DNA of 64,000 nt, taken from the NCBI GenBank assembly GCA_018907035.1, contig JACCIC010000021.1, positions 4,206,001 to 4,270,000 on the forward strand, in the 5' to 3' direction. A program made the translations under genes and the position numbers. Origin of the DNA: Sycobia sp. Sy_11 (lineage: Eukaryota; Arthropoda; Insecta; Hymenoptera; Epichrysomallidae). Each line of letters opens with the position of its first letter. The first letter of the stretch is position 1. Of the stretch, positions 40,100-51,759 are shown one piece after another. The notes beneath the pieces were generated by a model. The model was not told the origin of the DNA, ran no database searches, and was given only the letters and a program-made list of their open reading frames with translations.

Positions 40100-40830
40100 T
40101 TGATAGTAATATGTTACATGCTATGAAAAAATTGTCGGTCCGATGGGTGCCGCGATTGCTCATGGTAGAAAACAAGCGGAAGCGGCTGTTAACTTCGCAG
40201 CGGTGTTTGGAACAATTTAACCGAGATACGAAGGACTTTTTGCGTCATCGTTGATGATATCTGGATTCATCATTACACACCAGAAACGAAGCAACAATCA
40301 AAACAATGGATTTTTTGCGGTGAATCTGCTGCAAAGAAGGTCAAGACGAACCCATCGGCCGAAAAGGTAATGGCGACGATCTTTTGGGATACGAAGGGCA
40401 TAAATCTGATGGACTTTTTAGAAAAAGGAAGAACGATCGCTAAACAGCACTACAGGAAGTTATTGGACTGTTGCGACAAAAAATTAAAGGAGGCACGGCG
40501 ACATTTGGTGAAAAAAAGGTATTGTTTCATCACGATAACGTACCAGCACATTCATCTGGAGTTGTCGCCACCAACAAACTGCATGAATTGTGTCATCAAT
40601 TGCTGCCGCATCTCCAGTCTTCACTCGATCTAGCTCCCTGTGATTTGTTCTTCTTCCTTAGCATGAAGATATGACTCGCGGGAAAAAAATTTTACTCGAA
40701 CGAGGAAGTCATCGACGAGACAGGGGTTTATTTTGGAGAGTTCTAAAAATTCATCTTTTGGAGGGGTAAGAAAATGGCCAAAAATTTGGAGAAGTGTAAC
40801 TTTTTAATAGAGGACTATGTTGAAGAATAA
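40100..40830 (+). pseudogene. Mariner transposase pseudogene, N-terminus deleted
   Basis: Remnant of a D,D34D-type transposase that would cut and paste its own element. Recognisable protein starts near 40120 (KLSVRWVPRLL), which in intact proteins of about 345 residues lies roughly a third of the way in, so the helix-turn-helix DNA-binding region is absent. The frame then breaks near 40240-40252. The next segment reads VDDIWIHHYTPETKQQS, with the first catalytic Asp at about 40253. A second shift lies in a seven-A run at 40511-40517. After it comes LFHHDNVPAH with the second Asp at 40534, then LAPCD with the third at 40642. The last two Asp are separated by 35 residues rather than 34, from one extra codon. 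In-frame stops follow at 40672-40674 (TGA, probably from a Trp codon) and 40744-40746 (TAA). The natural end appears to be TAA at 40828-40830. The motif style suggests the irritans or a related subfamily, but this is not resolved. Confidence 0.92.
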
Positions 40831-40868
40831 AAAAAAATTTTTTGAAAAAATGCTGTCTTCATTTCTAT

Positions 40869-40894
40869 CACGGGTACTTATTGAACCGCCCTCG
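40869..40894 (-). repeat. Right terminal inverted repeat of the mariner element
   Basis: Reverse complement begins CGAGGGCGGTTCAATAAG. It appears to be the more complete of the two ends and is followed directly by TA and a (TTTA)n stretch at about 40900-40918. Confidence 0.88.
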
Positions 40895-41437
40895 TATATA
40901 TTTATTTATTTATTTATTCTGTATTGTACATAAAGTACATATTGTACATTATATCTGATAAGACTCTGATCTTTTTATAAAAGTATCATGCTTTATATAG
41001 TACACAACCTCAGCCTAAGTAACGAAACTTAACCTTGTACAAATTTTAATCTAACGATAGGTATGTATGACAAAATATAAATGTCATTGACGGGAAATAT
41101 CTATGAGTTGGATTTATTGACTCGCTCCATACTCCTCGATGGGTAGATTCTCGAACGATAAAGTTATAGAGCCGGAATAAAGACCCTCGCGTTATTTTAC
41201 CTTGTTTCCTTTCTCTCATTGGGCGGGAGCGCATACAAAAAGTTACAGATCGGATGAAAAATTGCAGCGGACGGCGTATGGATCGGCGTTCCAGAAAAGC
41301 CAACAATCGAAAAGCGAAGAACTGATTCCCCTGGGTATAAGATCCTTGTAGAGATGGGTTATAGTTCGTTCTCTCCACCTCCTTCTCTCTGTCTCCCTCT
41401 GTTTTTCTCATTCCCTCTTCTCTCCCCGACCGTATCC

Positions 41438-41482
<45 letters not shown>

Positions 41483-42980
41483 CCTTCGGTCTCCTCTAAC
41501 GCTTTCCCGACTAAGCTAACCGGCAAAAGGAATTAAGGAAGACCCACCGGGGGTTAGGGGGTATGGGAATAAGAAGATAAGAAGCGAGGCAGAGCGCGAA
41601 ACCCAACGCAGCGGCGGTATAAGAACTATAGTCCGGGAGCAATTAATGGAACGTTGAAAAGTTGTAACGAGAAAATATTGGATTTCCAGGATGAGCTGGA
41701 TAATAACGGATTTTCCACCGCTGCCTCCGTTACCCCAGTCCGCCCCACCGCGAGTTCGCTTCGCCGCGGGCGGCAGAATCCCGCGCGCGACGCCCATATC
41801 CCGCCCCCGCTTTCGTCATATCTGAGGCGGAAAGTTGAAAATTGCATCAATTCGGACGTGGACGATGTTGATTGGTTTAACGAATATATATTATATATAT
41901 AGTGTGCGGCACAAGGCCGAATTCCATCCTTTGGTCAAAGCTATCAGGTCAGAAAAAAAAGATATAAACGAAATCTCGAACTACAGGAGTCTTTTGAACG
42001 GTAAATGCTTTATCAGATTCGCCGGCGAAATAAAAGGCAAAAAAAACATCCTTTGAAGAACGGATGATTTGATTGCGTTTACGCTTGGTACTGAAAAAGT
42101 AGATTAAATTCCGCCTTATACCGACAAATTTTAGCAGATCATTTCATGAGACGAAATTATAAAAGCTCAATGTTTACGGATTCGAACCAAAATAAATATC
42201 GTAATCATCAATGTGACCCAGGAGAAGGCGTACATTAGGAAGAATACGTTATTCCAATAATGATGGTGTTAGTAGAGGGCTGCTGGTAGATGATCTGAAC
42301 CATTCTTGCATTTTTACGAATCAAAAATGCTGCAATATTTTATTGAAAATGTCTGAATAAATAAGATAAATAACAGAATTTTATTATGATTTTGTTACTA
42401 ATTTACAAATAGACATTTATGAGTGCCGAAAGCGAGCCTTTCACAGATACGGGCTTTGGTGAAGGAATCACGTTTAGACACACAATTGAAACGCTTTTTC
42501 AAGAAGATTGAACGAACCGATACGGTTTAGGACAGCAATCGAATAAAAGGTTTCTGAATGCTGTCTGGCTCTTACCGGTTTTTTCACTTGTTCACGTTTT
42601 CCGAAGCGAACGTTGAAATGCATATTCATAAATGGACCATTGATAAAGCTTTAAATGTACCTCTTCCTGTATTTTAATTTTCAATGTTATAAATCAAATT
42701 ATTTAGGATAATATAAGAAATCGAGAAAGTATTTCAGAATTCTCTTTACGTACCAAGCTGAAAATCATTTGAAAGGCACGAACAGTGGAAAGTAAACTGT
42801 CTTTCTCGAACAAATCTCGAACAATTCAACCTACGTGAATTAATACAAAAACATTACATAATGCTAGTGAACCAATTTCGTTTTCTTGCAGAGAGGGCCA
42901 GAAGAGATTTCGAGACCGGCGAGGCAACCCACAATGAAATCCTGATGGTTTTCTATTTCAAGCGAGCGTCGCTTAAAATT
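40895..42980. other. Non-coding stretch after the mariner element
   Basis: (TTTA)n just after the right TIR, then TGTACATAAAGTACA-type palindromic sequence to about 40950. (CT)n at about 41451-41480. A moderately CpG-rich patch at 41690-41830. AT-rich from 41880. No gene recognised. Confidence 0.45.
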
Positions 42981-43394
42981 TCCGACGGTACGCCAAAAAC
43001 GTGGCAACTCTTTCGCCGTTCCCTTTATAACGGCGGGCGCGCCGCCTCTCGCCCAATCGGAAATGCAAAACCCGGATGTCGAGATCGGTGGCGGCGCACA
43101 TCCGAGCGCGATACCGATCCCCGCCCCCCCCCGCCCCATCCCAGGACATCGCTATCTTTATATATCGCGCGGAAAGCGAAACAAAGCGTCGAAACGGAGG
43201 GGTGGGGGAGCGCACGGTGCCGCAGAAAGGGGCGCGGTGGTATAGGGAGAATAAAAAAAAAAATGAAAAATAAAAAAAGAACGATAGTTCCCGTTTCCCG
43301 AAACGAAACACCGCTCTTTGTATGGAAAAATTCGGCAACAGCGATATCCCTTTCTCTCCCTCACACCCTCTCTCTGTCTATATGTATATATATT

Positions 43395-43432
<38 letters not shown>

Positions 43433-43539
43433 TCTCCCTCTCAAAGCCCAAAGAGGATCGACAACCAGGCCGTTCAAGCCGGAGTGGCTGGTTTTGGCGC
43501 ACCGCGTTAATTTATGCCCAATTCCACGGGGCTCTATAT

Positions 43540-43590
<51 letters not shown>

Positions 43591-43745
43591 CCTCGGGCCG
43601 GAAAGAGAGGGTGAAATTTTTGGCCCCTCCATCCCACGGGGATTTTACTCGCTGCCCCGCGAACCGGGCAATAAAGAGCCGCGGCTAACAACTTCTCCCG
43701 ATCAATGCCCGCGGAGAAATTTGCGAGCGCATAGATATATACATA

Positions 43746-43800
<55 letters not shown>
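42981..43800. other. GC-rich patch with TA and GA arrays
   Basis: CpG-rich at 43010-43240, TA array at about 43398-43430, GA array at 43543-43587, TA array at 43749-43799. The 275-codon plus-strand frame at 42861-43688 crosses two of the arrays and has no family resemblance, so it is not called. Confidence 0.55.
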
Positions 43801-45200
43801 GCGCAGAACTAGGCTAGTGTGCGTAGGGGTGCCCGGAAGGGCGATGTTTGTTTCGCTGCGCGCTGGCGCATAGACTGGTATATATTTATACGGTACAGGG
43901 GCGCGTTATTTCGCTGTTAGCGCCCGCCTCGGTGCGGTGGCCCGCGGCGGAGTGGCTTTTGTTCTTTTTATCGTCCTATACGGCGAACCCGTTCGTATCC
44001 GCTATATCGGCGGGCGGCGAATTTAATGACGGTCGCGCGCAGCGACGTAGATTTTTGTTCATGGTTAGCAACCGTGATGATTCGTACGAACGGGAACGGC
44101 TGTATATTATACCTCGGCGTATAATTTCTGATAAAACTCTTTATGTCGACTAACTAACTAATGACATGTAAATATAGCATACATAAGGGGCGAATAATTA
44201 CGGGTGCGATGACAATATTAAAATGGTTATCGAGGTAAAAAATGATATTTAAACCAGACTCTATAGCCTCTTATTGCTTCTGTTTACCGAAAAAATAACA
44301 ATACACGTTCTCGCCTGGCGACTGTAATAGAATCGGCACGAGAATGCGGGCGATGTGCTACTTTGTCAAAACGCCCAATATCCTGCAGAATTGCGACTGA
44401 CGTTTAATATTAATCGATGACTCAATGCCGAGTCGAATCGTAAACTCGCACGCGCTCGTATGCTCTACACTTGATTTCATACGTGTATATACGTGTTAAA
44501 CTCATTTTTTATGACTCGCGCCAAATGAAAATGTCGAACGTTAATTTTGTTTTTACAGTTTCGAGCGTATGACGCGCTATTGCGATTGATTCGTCGACAT
44601 TTGAAAAGCGAAATTAGAATTTTTTTTTTTTAATTACTTTGATATGGAGCCTCGGCGCTGTAAAATAATGCAATTTGGAAATTCGCTAATGAAACTCGGC
44701 TGTTGTTTTCAATTATTTTTCAACGGAAATGCAATCGAGAGAAATGAATATTCTATTGATATTTCAATTAAAGTTAATAGCCTGCTTCGGGAACGATCTG
44801 CGCAGCATTAGATTTTCTTTAATCAAGGCGGCTTCTATTGATTAAGCATCGAAGACAATACCTATGACAATGTTGTGATTAATGCATTCTAGATATTCAA
44901 TATATTCCAGTTTTCTCATTTATTCGCCGGGGGGGGGGCGCTTTTGATCCGATATTACGAAGAGCTGCTCGAAGCGTTTTTAAAGACCCCTTATATAAAG
45001 TTCATTTTAAAATAATAGTACCCCTCGGACTCGGGCCGAGAAGAGACCTTTAAAGCAATTATGCAATCGATATACTCTCCCCCAGCCTCGCGGCCCGAGC
45101 ATCGATTTATTAAAGCAAAAAAGAAATGGAGTGGCAGAAGAGGAGGAAGAAAAAAACAAACGAACCGTCCTATTTCTCATCCGGGCAAGAACGTTAAATT
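43801..45200. other. CpG-moderate then AT-rich stretch
   Basis: A G run lies near 44930-44938. Nothing recognised as gene or mobile element. Confidence 0.45.
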
Positions 45201-45678
45201 ATCGCATTATCGTCGGGTGGCCGCCGCCGCCGCCGCCGCCGCCGCTGCAGCGGCTCAAATCTAAGAGCGTAAATGATGGGCGCGCCCGACAGATCGATGG
45301 AGATGAAGTCCTTCGAGCGGCATAAAGTTCTTCCCCACTCTCCCCCCCCCCTCCACCTCCCCAGCGCGTAGATATATAAGTCGGCGGTAGCTGCAGCAGC
45401 AGCAGCAGCGGCAGAAACATCGCCCCCCACCCCCTAGCCCCTCCGGAACCTCGACGTATGAAATCCAAAATGCACTCGTCCGAGGACCGTGGGGTATGGG
45501 GGGAAGGTAGGATTTATAGGGACATGCAAATTTCGCGATATTTTATCCCGTTGACTCTACGTATATATAGGATCAGGACGAGATCGTATCCCGCGCAAAA
45601 ATAGAAAAAGCGAGAGGGCGAGATGAGGGCTGGAGGGGGCAGGACGCGCCGAAAGAAAAGCTTAAGGTGAAACCAAAG

Positions 45679-45721
<43 letters not shown>
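45201..45721. other. GC-rich patch with GCC and GCA triplets and (GA)n
   Basis: (GCC)n at about 45220-45246, GCA triplets at about 45392-45410, an ATGCAAAT octamer at 45524-45531, and (GA)n at 45681-45721. Polyalanine or polyproline frames are repeat products. Confidence 0.55.
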
Positions 45722-45723
<2 letters not shown>

Positions 45724-46682
45724 GAGACAGAGATCGAGGGAGTAGGAAATGGCGAAAAAAGCGGTGGAAGAGCGGGTAGGTGGGTGTGGAAAAATCTGGC
45801 TCTATCCCGGGAGTTATGGGAGTCATCAATTTCTATCTTTGGTGATGTGTTGCCCGCTCGGCCGGGCCTGCGAGGGCCTCTCCCCGCTATCTTTCGGCCA
45901 GCCGAATGAATGAAGATAAAATTATGAAAGTTCCCTTTAGATGTGTGTATATATATATATACATATACTTAAGCGGAAGGGATGAAAAAGGAGGCGGCGG
46001 GTACGGTTGTTGGATAGAGTTATTCGATGGAACATATGTGACGCAGTTCCGACGGGCTTTTTTACGTATACATATATGTACTATATATGTACCATAAAGC
46101 AGAGAAGTCGTGGGCAATCGGGTATAGGAAAAACAAACGAAGACGGGAGCTTTAATAATTCTTTGGGACAGAGCTGGCCGGGGATGGGGGCACGGAAAGC
46201 CTCGGGATGAAAAATTGCAATGGACGTCAGACGCTGTAGATCCTTACACTGACCACAATGTCGTGTGTACCAAGAGCTTAATATATGAAGTATTCGAAGA
46301 AAATGTTAATATTTTAAGAGGTCTATTTTTTATTATAAGAATAAGATTTGAATTATGGAAAATTAATTTATAAAGCTCACTAAACTGATATTCTTTGCCG
46401 TCTACATTATTAAGAACTATATAGTAGATAGAATAGTTATTCAATTATTCCAAGCGAATCGGAATAAATTATACCAGTGCTTCAAGAATTATTATACAAA
46501 AATGTAATTCTCGTAATAGCTCTGAATCGAACTTTTGTTACAGTTAAAAATGTAAGATTATTCGTAAAAAAAAAACAGCAAAGGCGCGACTTAGCGATGA
46601 AAATTTATGGCGTCACCCGTATGATTTATCGATCCCGCTCCGCGGTGTCGGAAAATTAACAATCCCCCGATATTTATTTACA

Positions 46683-46684
<2 letters not shown>
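45722..46684. other. Non-coding stretch
   Basis: Short TA-rich patches near 45950-45968 and 46068-46092. AT-rich from 46240. No gene recognised. Confidence 0.45.

Positions 46685-46771
<87 letters not shown>
46685..46771. repeat. Compound (TA)n and (GA)n microsatellite
   Basis: TA array at 46685-46732 and GA array at 46739-46771, linked by GTATAC. Confidence 0.97.
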
Positions 46772-46776
<5 letters not shown>

Positions 46777-47930
46777 CTAAAAAGGAGGTCAGATTAAAAT
46801 GGTGGGGGGGACTGCTCATTTTATTTATCGGTCCCGCGCAGAAGAAAAATACCATTTCAGAACCGGGGGAAAACGAATTTTTATTAAAGTCACCCCCCTC
46901 CCCGCATCACCCTGCTTTCCAAACCGGCGCGCGAGCCCGCACAACGTCTGGGAAAGCGGGGAGATAAATACAAGCCGTCGGCGTACATAAATTCGCGGAA
47001 CATTTACAGCGCGGGGTAATTTGAGGAGTGAGCGAGTTTTAAAACTGAATGTGTTCTAATTAATGCGGTCCTCCCTAACTCCTCTCCGCCCCCCGCCTCT
47101 ACACTCTCAAGCGTCACCCACGCGCTTCTCCCACCCCGACCGCCCCTCTCTCAAAACGCGAATCAAGCGGGCCAGGCGCGTATGAAAGTTACACGCGAGC
47201 ATTTTAAGCGGCATAACGGATTGCTGGACGATAAATCGTGATTCCGACGGCGAATTTCCTCCTCCCCCACCCCCAATCCCGGAATTATTCATACGCGGGC
47301 TCGTTTTTTCTTTTATCGCACGCTCGGGATGGAGGCTGAGAGGATGCCTCGATTGTCCCCTCATACGCGATTACGGAAGGCATTTCGCTAGTTATAGGTG
47401 AACGTTACGAGGATTCGTGACGGTTACGAGCTGGAGGCCAATTGTTTGATTGTACGACGAGTCACGTGATGATAATAATAGTAAATTATGGCGGTTCATT
47501 GCGAGGGAGTTTAAACGATTGCTTTATTTGAAAAGGATCGATGGATGGAAGTATGGCTTGGATAAAAGAATCGCGTTTAATTGTCGAGTCGTTTTATCGA
47601 GTGCGACATTACTGTAGGGAATATAAATTTACACACGGAAAAGTAAATTCTTTTTCTTTCCTGTTTTTCCTCTTTTTTTTTTATTTTTTTATTTATGAAG
47701 TAAAATTAAAGTAATCTTTGCAGGAATTAACGAGACACAGTCCGTCCTTTTTACTTTTAGAACCGGCGTTAAATGGCTAACTATCCGTAATTCAATTTCG
47801 CTTTTAGCGCTAAAAGAAAATTTTTTATTTAACGTTCAGGGTAATTTCAATTTTTACACTTTGGAACACTGAAATCAGGATAGATATATACATATACTTA
47901 TGTAGGTAATATACACTTTCGAAAAGCCTA

Positions 47931-47934
<4 letters not shown>
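46772..47934. other. Non-coding stretch
   Basis: CpG-moderate to 47400, then AT-rich with a T-rich patch at about 47665-47695. Nothing recognised. Confidence 0.45.
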
Positions 47935-47978
<44 letters not shown>

Positions 47979-48260
47979 GTAATTGGTTCGCTGGCAAAGC
48001 CCTCGCGCACGGCGTGCTGTCTCGAGGATGGAGCTGGAGAAAAAAAACCGCACCCCGCTGTACTCTTAACTTATTCACGCGTATATTTTTCACGCTCAAG
48101 CGTAATTTGAGGAATTTGCCGAGCGCGCGCTCGTTCGCTCCCCGAATACGCTCGAGCGCGCGAAAATTCGGCCGCGGCAGTAATTCATTTTGCCCTTCAT
48201 CCTGCGCGAGCGCGCGCTCCCAACCGCCCCCCCCCGCCCTTTAAGCTCGCTTTTTCGAGC
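47935..48260. other. (TG)n array and small CpG-rich patch
   Basis: (TG)n at 47935-47975 followed by CpG-rich sequence at 48000-48260 with a short C run at 48229-48235. Confidence 0.6.
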
Positions 48261-50400
48261 TCGAACCGGAAAATCCCTCGTCTGAGTTATTTTATGGAGT
48301 AGGTAAGCCTTTCATGGTTCACCCCGCGGGGCTCTTGGGGGTAGATTCGAAAATTCAGCGCGCGAACAAAGGAGGAGCGCTTCCGACCAGTTGAGTACGA
48401 TGTTTAAACATTGGCTTCTTGCGATAAATGTGAATATAATATAAATTGAATTTATAATAAAATTCCTCGCTATATCGCGCTGATAAGTATATTCGAGTCA
48501 GAACCTTCATTTTTACCATTTTAAGTTACTATTTAATTTATTGATTACTGCGTATGGCACCGGGACGCAATATTATATTTTTCTTTTAAACTAATCATCC
48601 TTAAAATTTTATTGAAGATTATTAGTATATTAACTAGAACGGAACATCATATATAACGAAAACGATTTTTCGAATTTTTCGAATACGTGTAATTCACTTT
48701 TCAATTCTATTCTTACGTACGACGCGAAACTGAAGTTTCGGCATATCGGGCGATGTAACGACATGTTGGAAAGAAGCGAGAGAAACGGAAAACCCGGGCT
48801 CGTTTCCTGGCCGAACAAGTCCAGAAGTACCCGTTTCCTTCCTACTTATTCCCATTTATTTAATTATTCACTAAGGTTACCTACAGAACAATATACGTAC
48901 TTATTAATACTTTTAGTCTCAAAATATTCTCAGTTTGTAACCTATTGCCTAAAAGTACATGGTTTTCGAAAAAATATAATTGTAAATTTAATCTGAACGA
49001 GTTGATCTTCGATGTATCGTCTTTTCACACGATATCGATATTCGTATCTTCATTTTCTACCATCGATGTTCTTTTCTTAAAATGAAGATAAGTTTATTAG
49101 TGAAGATTTGAAATAACATTCGGTTAGTTTCATCGCAGAATGTAAAAATCAAAAAAATATTATCAAAGATTTTTGGTAAAGATAACAAGGTTAACGGTAG
49201 ATTTTCAAATGTTAACTTATATAAAACGTCCCAGAAATATAGTAATTTTCTTTATTTTTACCGTCTGCAATCAACTAACTAGAGTTCTACAGTCATTTTT
49301 ACTAGAAAATTATACACGATATGCCACCGAAGGATTAAAAAAAATGATGGAGAAAAAACTGTAGAGTTTGACAAGTGGTCATTTTTAAAAGGGCAACTCT
49401 TTTGAACTGGATTGTGAAAACGTGCTTTTATTGATCACCGAGTGAACTTTTTCACTTCGATGGAATAGTCATAAATGAGATCATTGATATCGATACCGAC
49501 TACATTGCAGAACGTTCCTGATTACACGCATGTATAACACCACGATGTGTGTGTGTGTGTGTGTGTGTGTGTTCGCAAAAACAAGAGTATTGGGCGGATT
49601 GAAAATTAACGATTCTAGTGTACGGTACAAATCTATGCATAATCCATAAAATTCGATTTTGTCAAAAATATCCTGAACGTCGCGCTGCTTACGATCCGTT
49701 TGTCAACTTTCATTGCGTCATACCATACGCGCCCGCGCCCCCCCCTCCCCGCGAATATTACATTTTAATATCGATATTGCGAAATCGGACGCCAAAAGCG
49801 TGGGAGCATATTCGCTCTTGTAAATATCGAATTTCGGTCTTGTGGAACATTCGATCGAGCCGCGTGCTCGCCCACCCTTGGATTTCGTCGTCCTCGGAAT
49901 GGACCCCAACTGCAAATACAATTAAATTCTTAGCTTCATTCGTAATGAAACGTTGACGCGCGGACGTCAGTTAATCAATTAGTTTTCTCTGTATTAAAAA
50001 ATACGGATACAAGTGTCAGAACAAGGAAAAAATATACCTGTAGAAAATGTTACGCATTCGTAAATACGCTCTCCGTTTTAAGACTTTTTATTCTATTATT
50101 ATTATTCTATTATCGAAATCGCGATAATTTTGTCATCGAATTGTACTTACAGCATACAAAAATACAATTTTCGAAAAATTTGAACATAAGGTATATTAAT
50201 TATTTCTTTGCCAAATCATAATAAAATAATATATCCCTTTCGCTCCATGCGTAAAATACAGAGAAAAATCGTGTGTCGCTCATTTGAATAATTTGTCCAA
50301 TAATTATATATTTTAGTATTATTTCACATGATAATCAGTTCGCAATGGCCTCGATTACTGTGTGCGCTGGATAAAACTCATTCAATGTACAAGTGCGCCG
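48261..50400. other. AT-rich stretch
   Basis: Short (GT)n at about 49547-49571. A 112-codon frame at 49618-49956 does not cross a repeat but shows no recognisable motif. No other content. Confidence 0.45.
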
Positions 50401-50636
50401 AACAATCGTTAACTCACAGAGGCTCGGTTACGAGGGGAAAAAAGTAATGCGCGGCGCAAAATATTGTGTTTCGCCGAGCAAAATAGAGGAAAAGGATGTG
50501 CGTAAAGAGGGCCGGGGGAAAAAAGAAGCCACGCGTACGAACGTAAAAGAGAGAAAGGGTTGCGAGCAGCGCGAGAGATAAGAGGAGTCAGCGAACCGTT
50601 TGCGCGCACTAACGAATGGCATCGCGGCAGTTTCGC

Positions 50637-50637
<1 letters not shown>

Positions 50638-50693
<56 letters not shown>
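50638..50693. repeat. (GA)n microsatellite
   Basis: GA units with one AA and one CA interruption near the start. Confidence 0.96.
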
Positions 50694-50694
<1 letters not shown>

Positions 50695-50859
50695 CAAAAG
50701 AAGGACTTGATCCGTGGCGTAAGAATCGATTGACTCGGCGTATTTACTCGGGCACGTAGGCACACACATACATATATACGCACGCAAAGCGAGTCCAAAG
50801 GGAAATTAAATTAAACCGGCCAAGAGAGCGGGAGCGGGAGAGAGAAACATCGTCCACGG

Positions 50860-51101
50860 GCCCCTACCGTTGCGCCTTTATATTGCTACCCTGGCCCCCG
50901 GCCAGAGCTCGATCTCCTCCTCCTCCTCCTCCTCCTCCTCCTGCGCTCTGTTTTCGCTCGGTCCGCGGCTATCTTCGGTCGTGGCGTCGGCGGCGGCGGC
51001 GTTGGCGGCTCGGCGTTCTTTCGTTTTCCCAGTTGATTGCAAACGAACGGGCCATCGGTCCGGCCACCGGCGGCGCATCACGGGGATTGGCCGCTCGGAC
51101 G

Positions 51102-51163
<62 letters not shown>

Positions 51164-51420
51164 GCGAGCGACGGCGGAAAAACTTTCTATATAGGTGTAC
51201 GTGTATACGTGGCATAGGTCACCGTAAAAACATCGCGAGCCGGCGACGGGATAAAGAGGGAGAAACAGGATGGGGAAGCTCGGGGCGCGCAGGTTCACTT
51301 CCCGCCGTCACGGTCGTACCGTTTGATCACGTCAATTACAGGGTGGCGGTGGCGGCGACGGTGGCAGCCGCGGGGGCGTCGTGCAAGCCCGGCACAGGGG
51401 TGCAATGACTCGGCGGCATC
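50860..51420. other. CpG-rich island with triplet and TA arrays
   Basis: (CTC)n at 50914-50941, GGC triplets at about 50986-51005, TA array at 51104-51160, then GGCGGTGGCGGCG triplets near 51341-51360. No recognisable protein. Confidence 0.55.
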
Positions 51421-51699
51421 CCCTTCACGTCCTCCCTCTCGCTGCCTCTTGCTTTTTTTTTAATACCTCTTTTTACCTCCCCGGGCACGCTGCTAGGGGT
51501 CGCGAGATACGTTTCGCTTCTGCTGCTCTTTATGTGGCTCTTTATGTATCGTTAGAGGACGGGGTGGAGGGGTTGGCTGCGATTGATGTCGCGCCCTCTA
51601 AATGAGGCTATTGTTTGAGCGCGCGCGAGACGTAGCGTATGGTTTCGCGGGCGGCTACGTCATCTGGTATTGGAACGAGCCGAGAGTACAGTTTCTAGC

Positions 51700-51705
<6 letters not shown>

Positions 51706-51751
<46 letters not shown>
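51706..51751. repeat. (TA)n microsatellite
   Basis: About 23 TA units followed by GTATGTATATATGTATG. Confidence 0.96.

Positions 51752-51759
<8 letters not shown>

Larger units (their letters stand above)
39990..40894 (+). mobile_element. Decayed mariner-family DNA transposon with inverted ends
   Basis: A Class II element of about 0.9 kb bounded by terminal inverted repeats. The right end (40869-40894), reverse complemented, shares TCAATAAGTACCCGTG and the outer CGAG with the left end (39990-40009). The left end lacks six internal bases (GGCGGT) present at the right. Inside the inverted repeats both ends also share TGAAGACAG (left near 40012, right complement at 40853-40861), four bases further in on the right. 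TA dinucleotides flank both ends (39988-39989 and 40895-40896), as expected for Tc1/mariner target duplication. A second CGAGGG at 39978-39983 leaves the left boundary uncertain by about 12 bases. Intact mariners are about 1.3 kb, so about 0.4 kb is missing, mainly from the 5' part that would encode the DNA-binding domain. The interior carries a broken transposase. The element cannot be autonomous. Confidence 0.9.

Noticed and set aside
42172..42195. tRNA B-box-like GGTTCGAATCC on the minus strand
   Set aside because: The flanking bases do not form a T-arm stem, and no A box or acceptor stem pairs around it.
42861..43688. 275-codon plus-strand open frame
   Set aside because: It crosses a TA array (Ile-Tyr run) and a GA array (Arg-Glu run), changes composition abruptly and shows no known domain. 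Open length comes from stop-free repeats.
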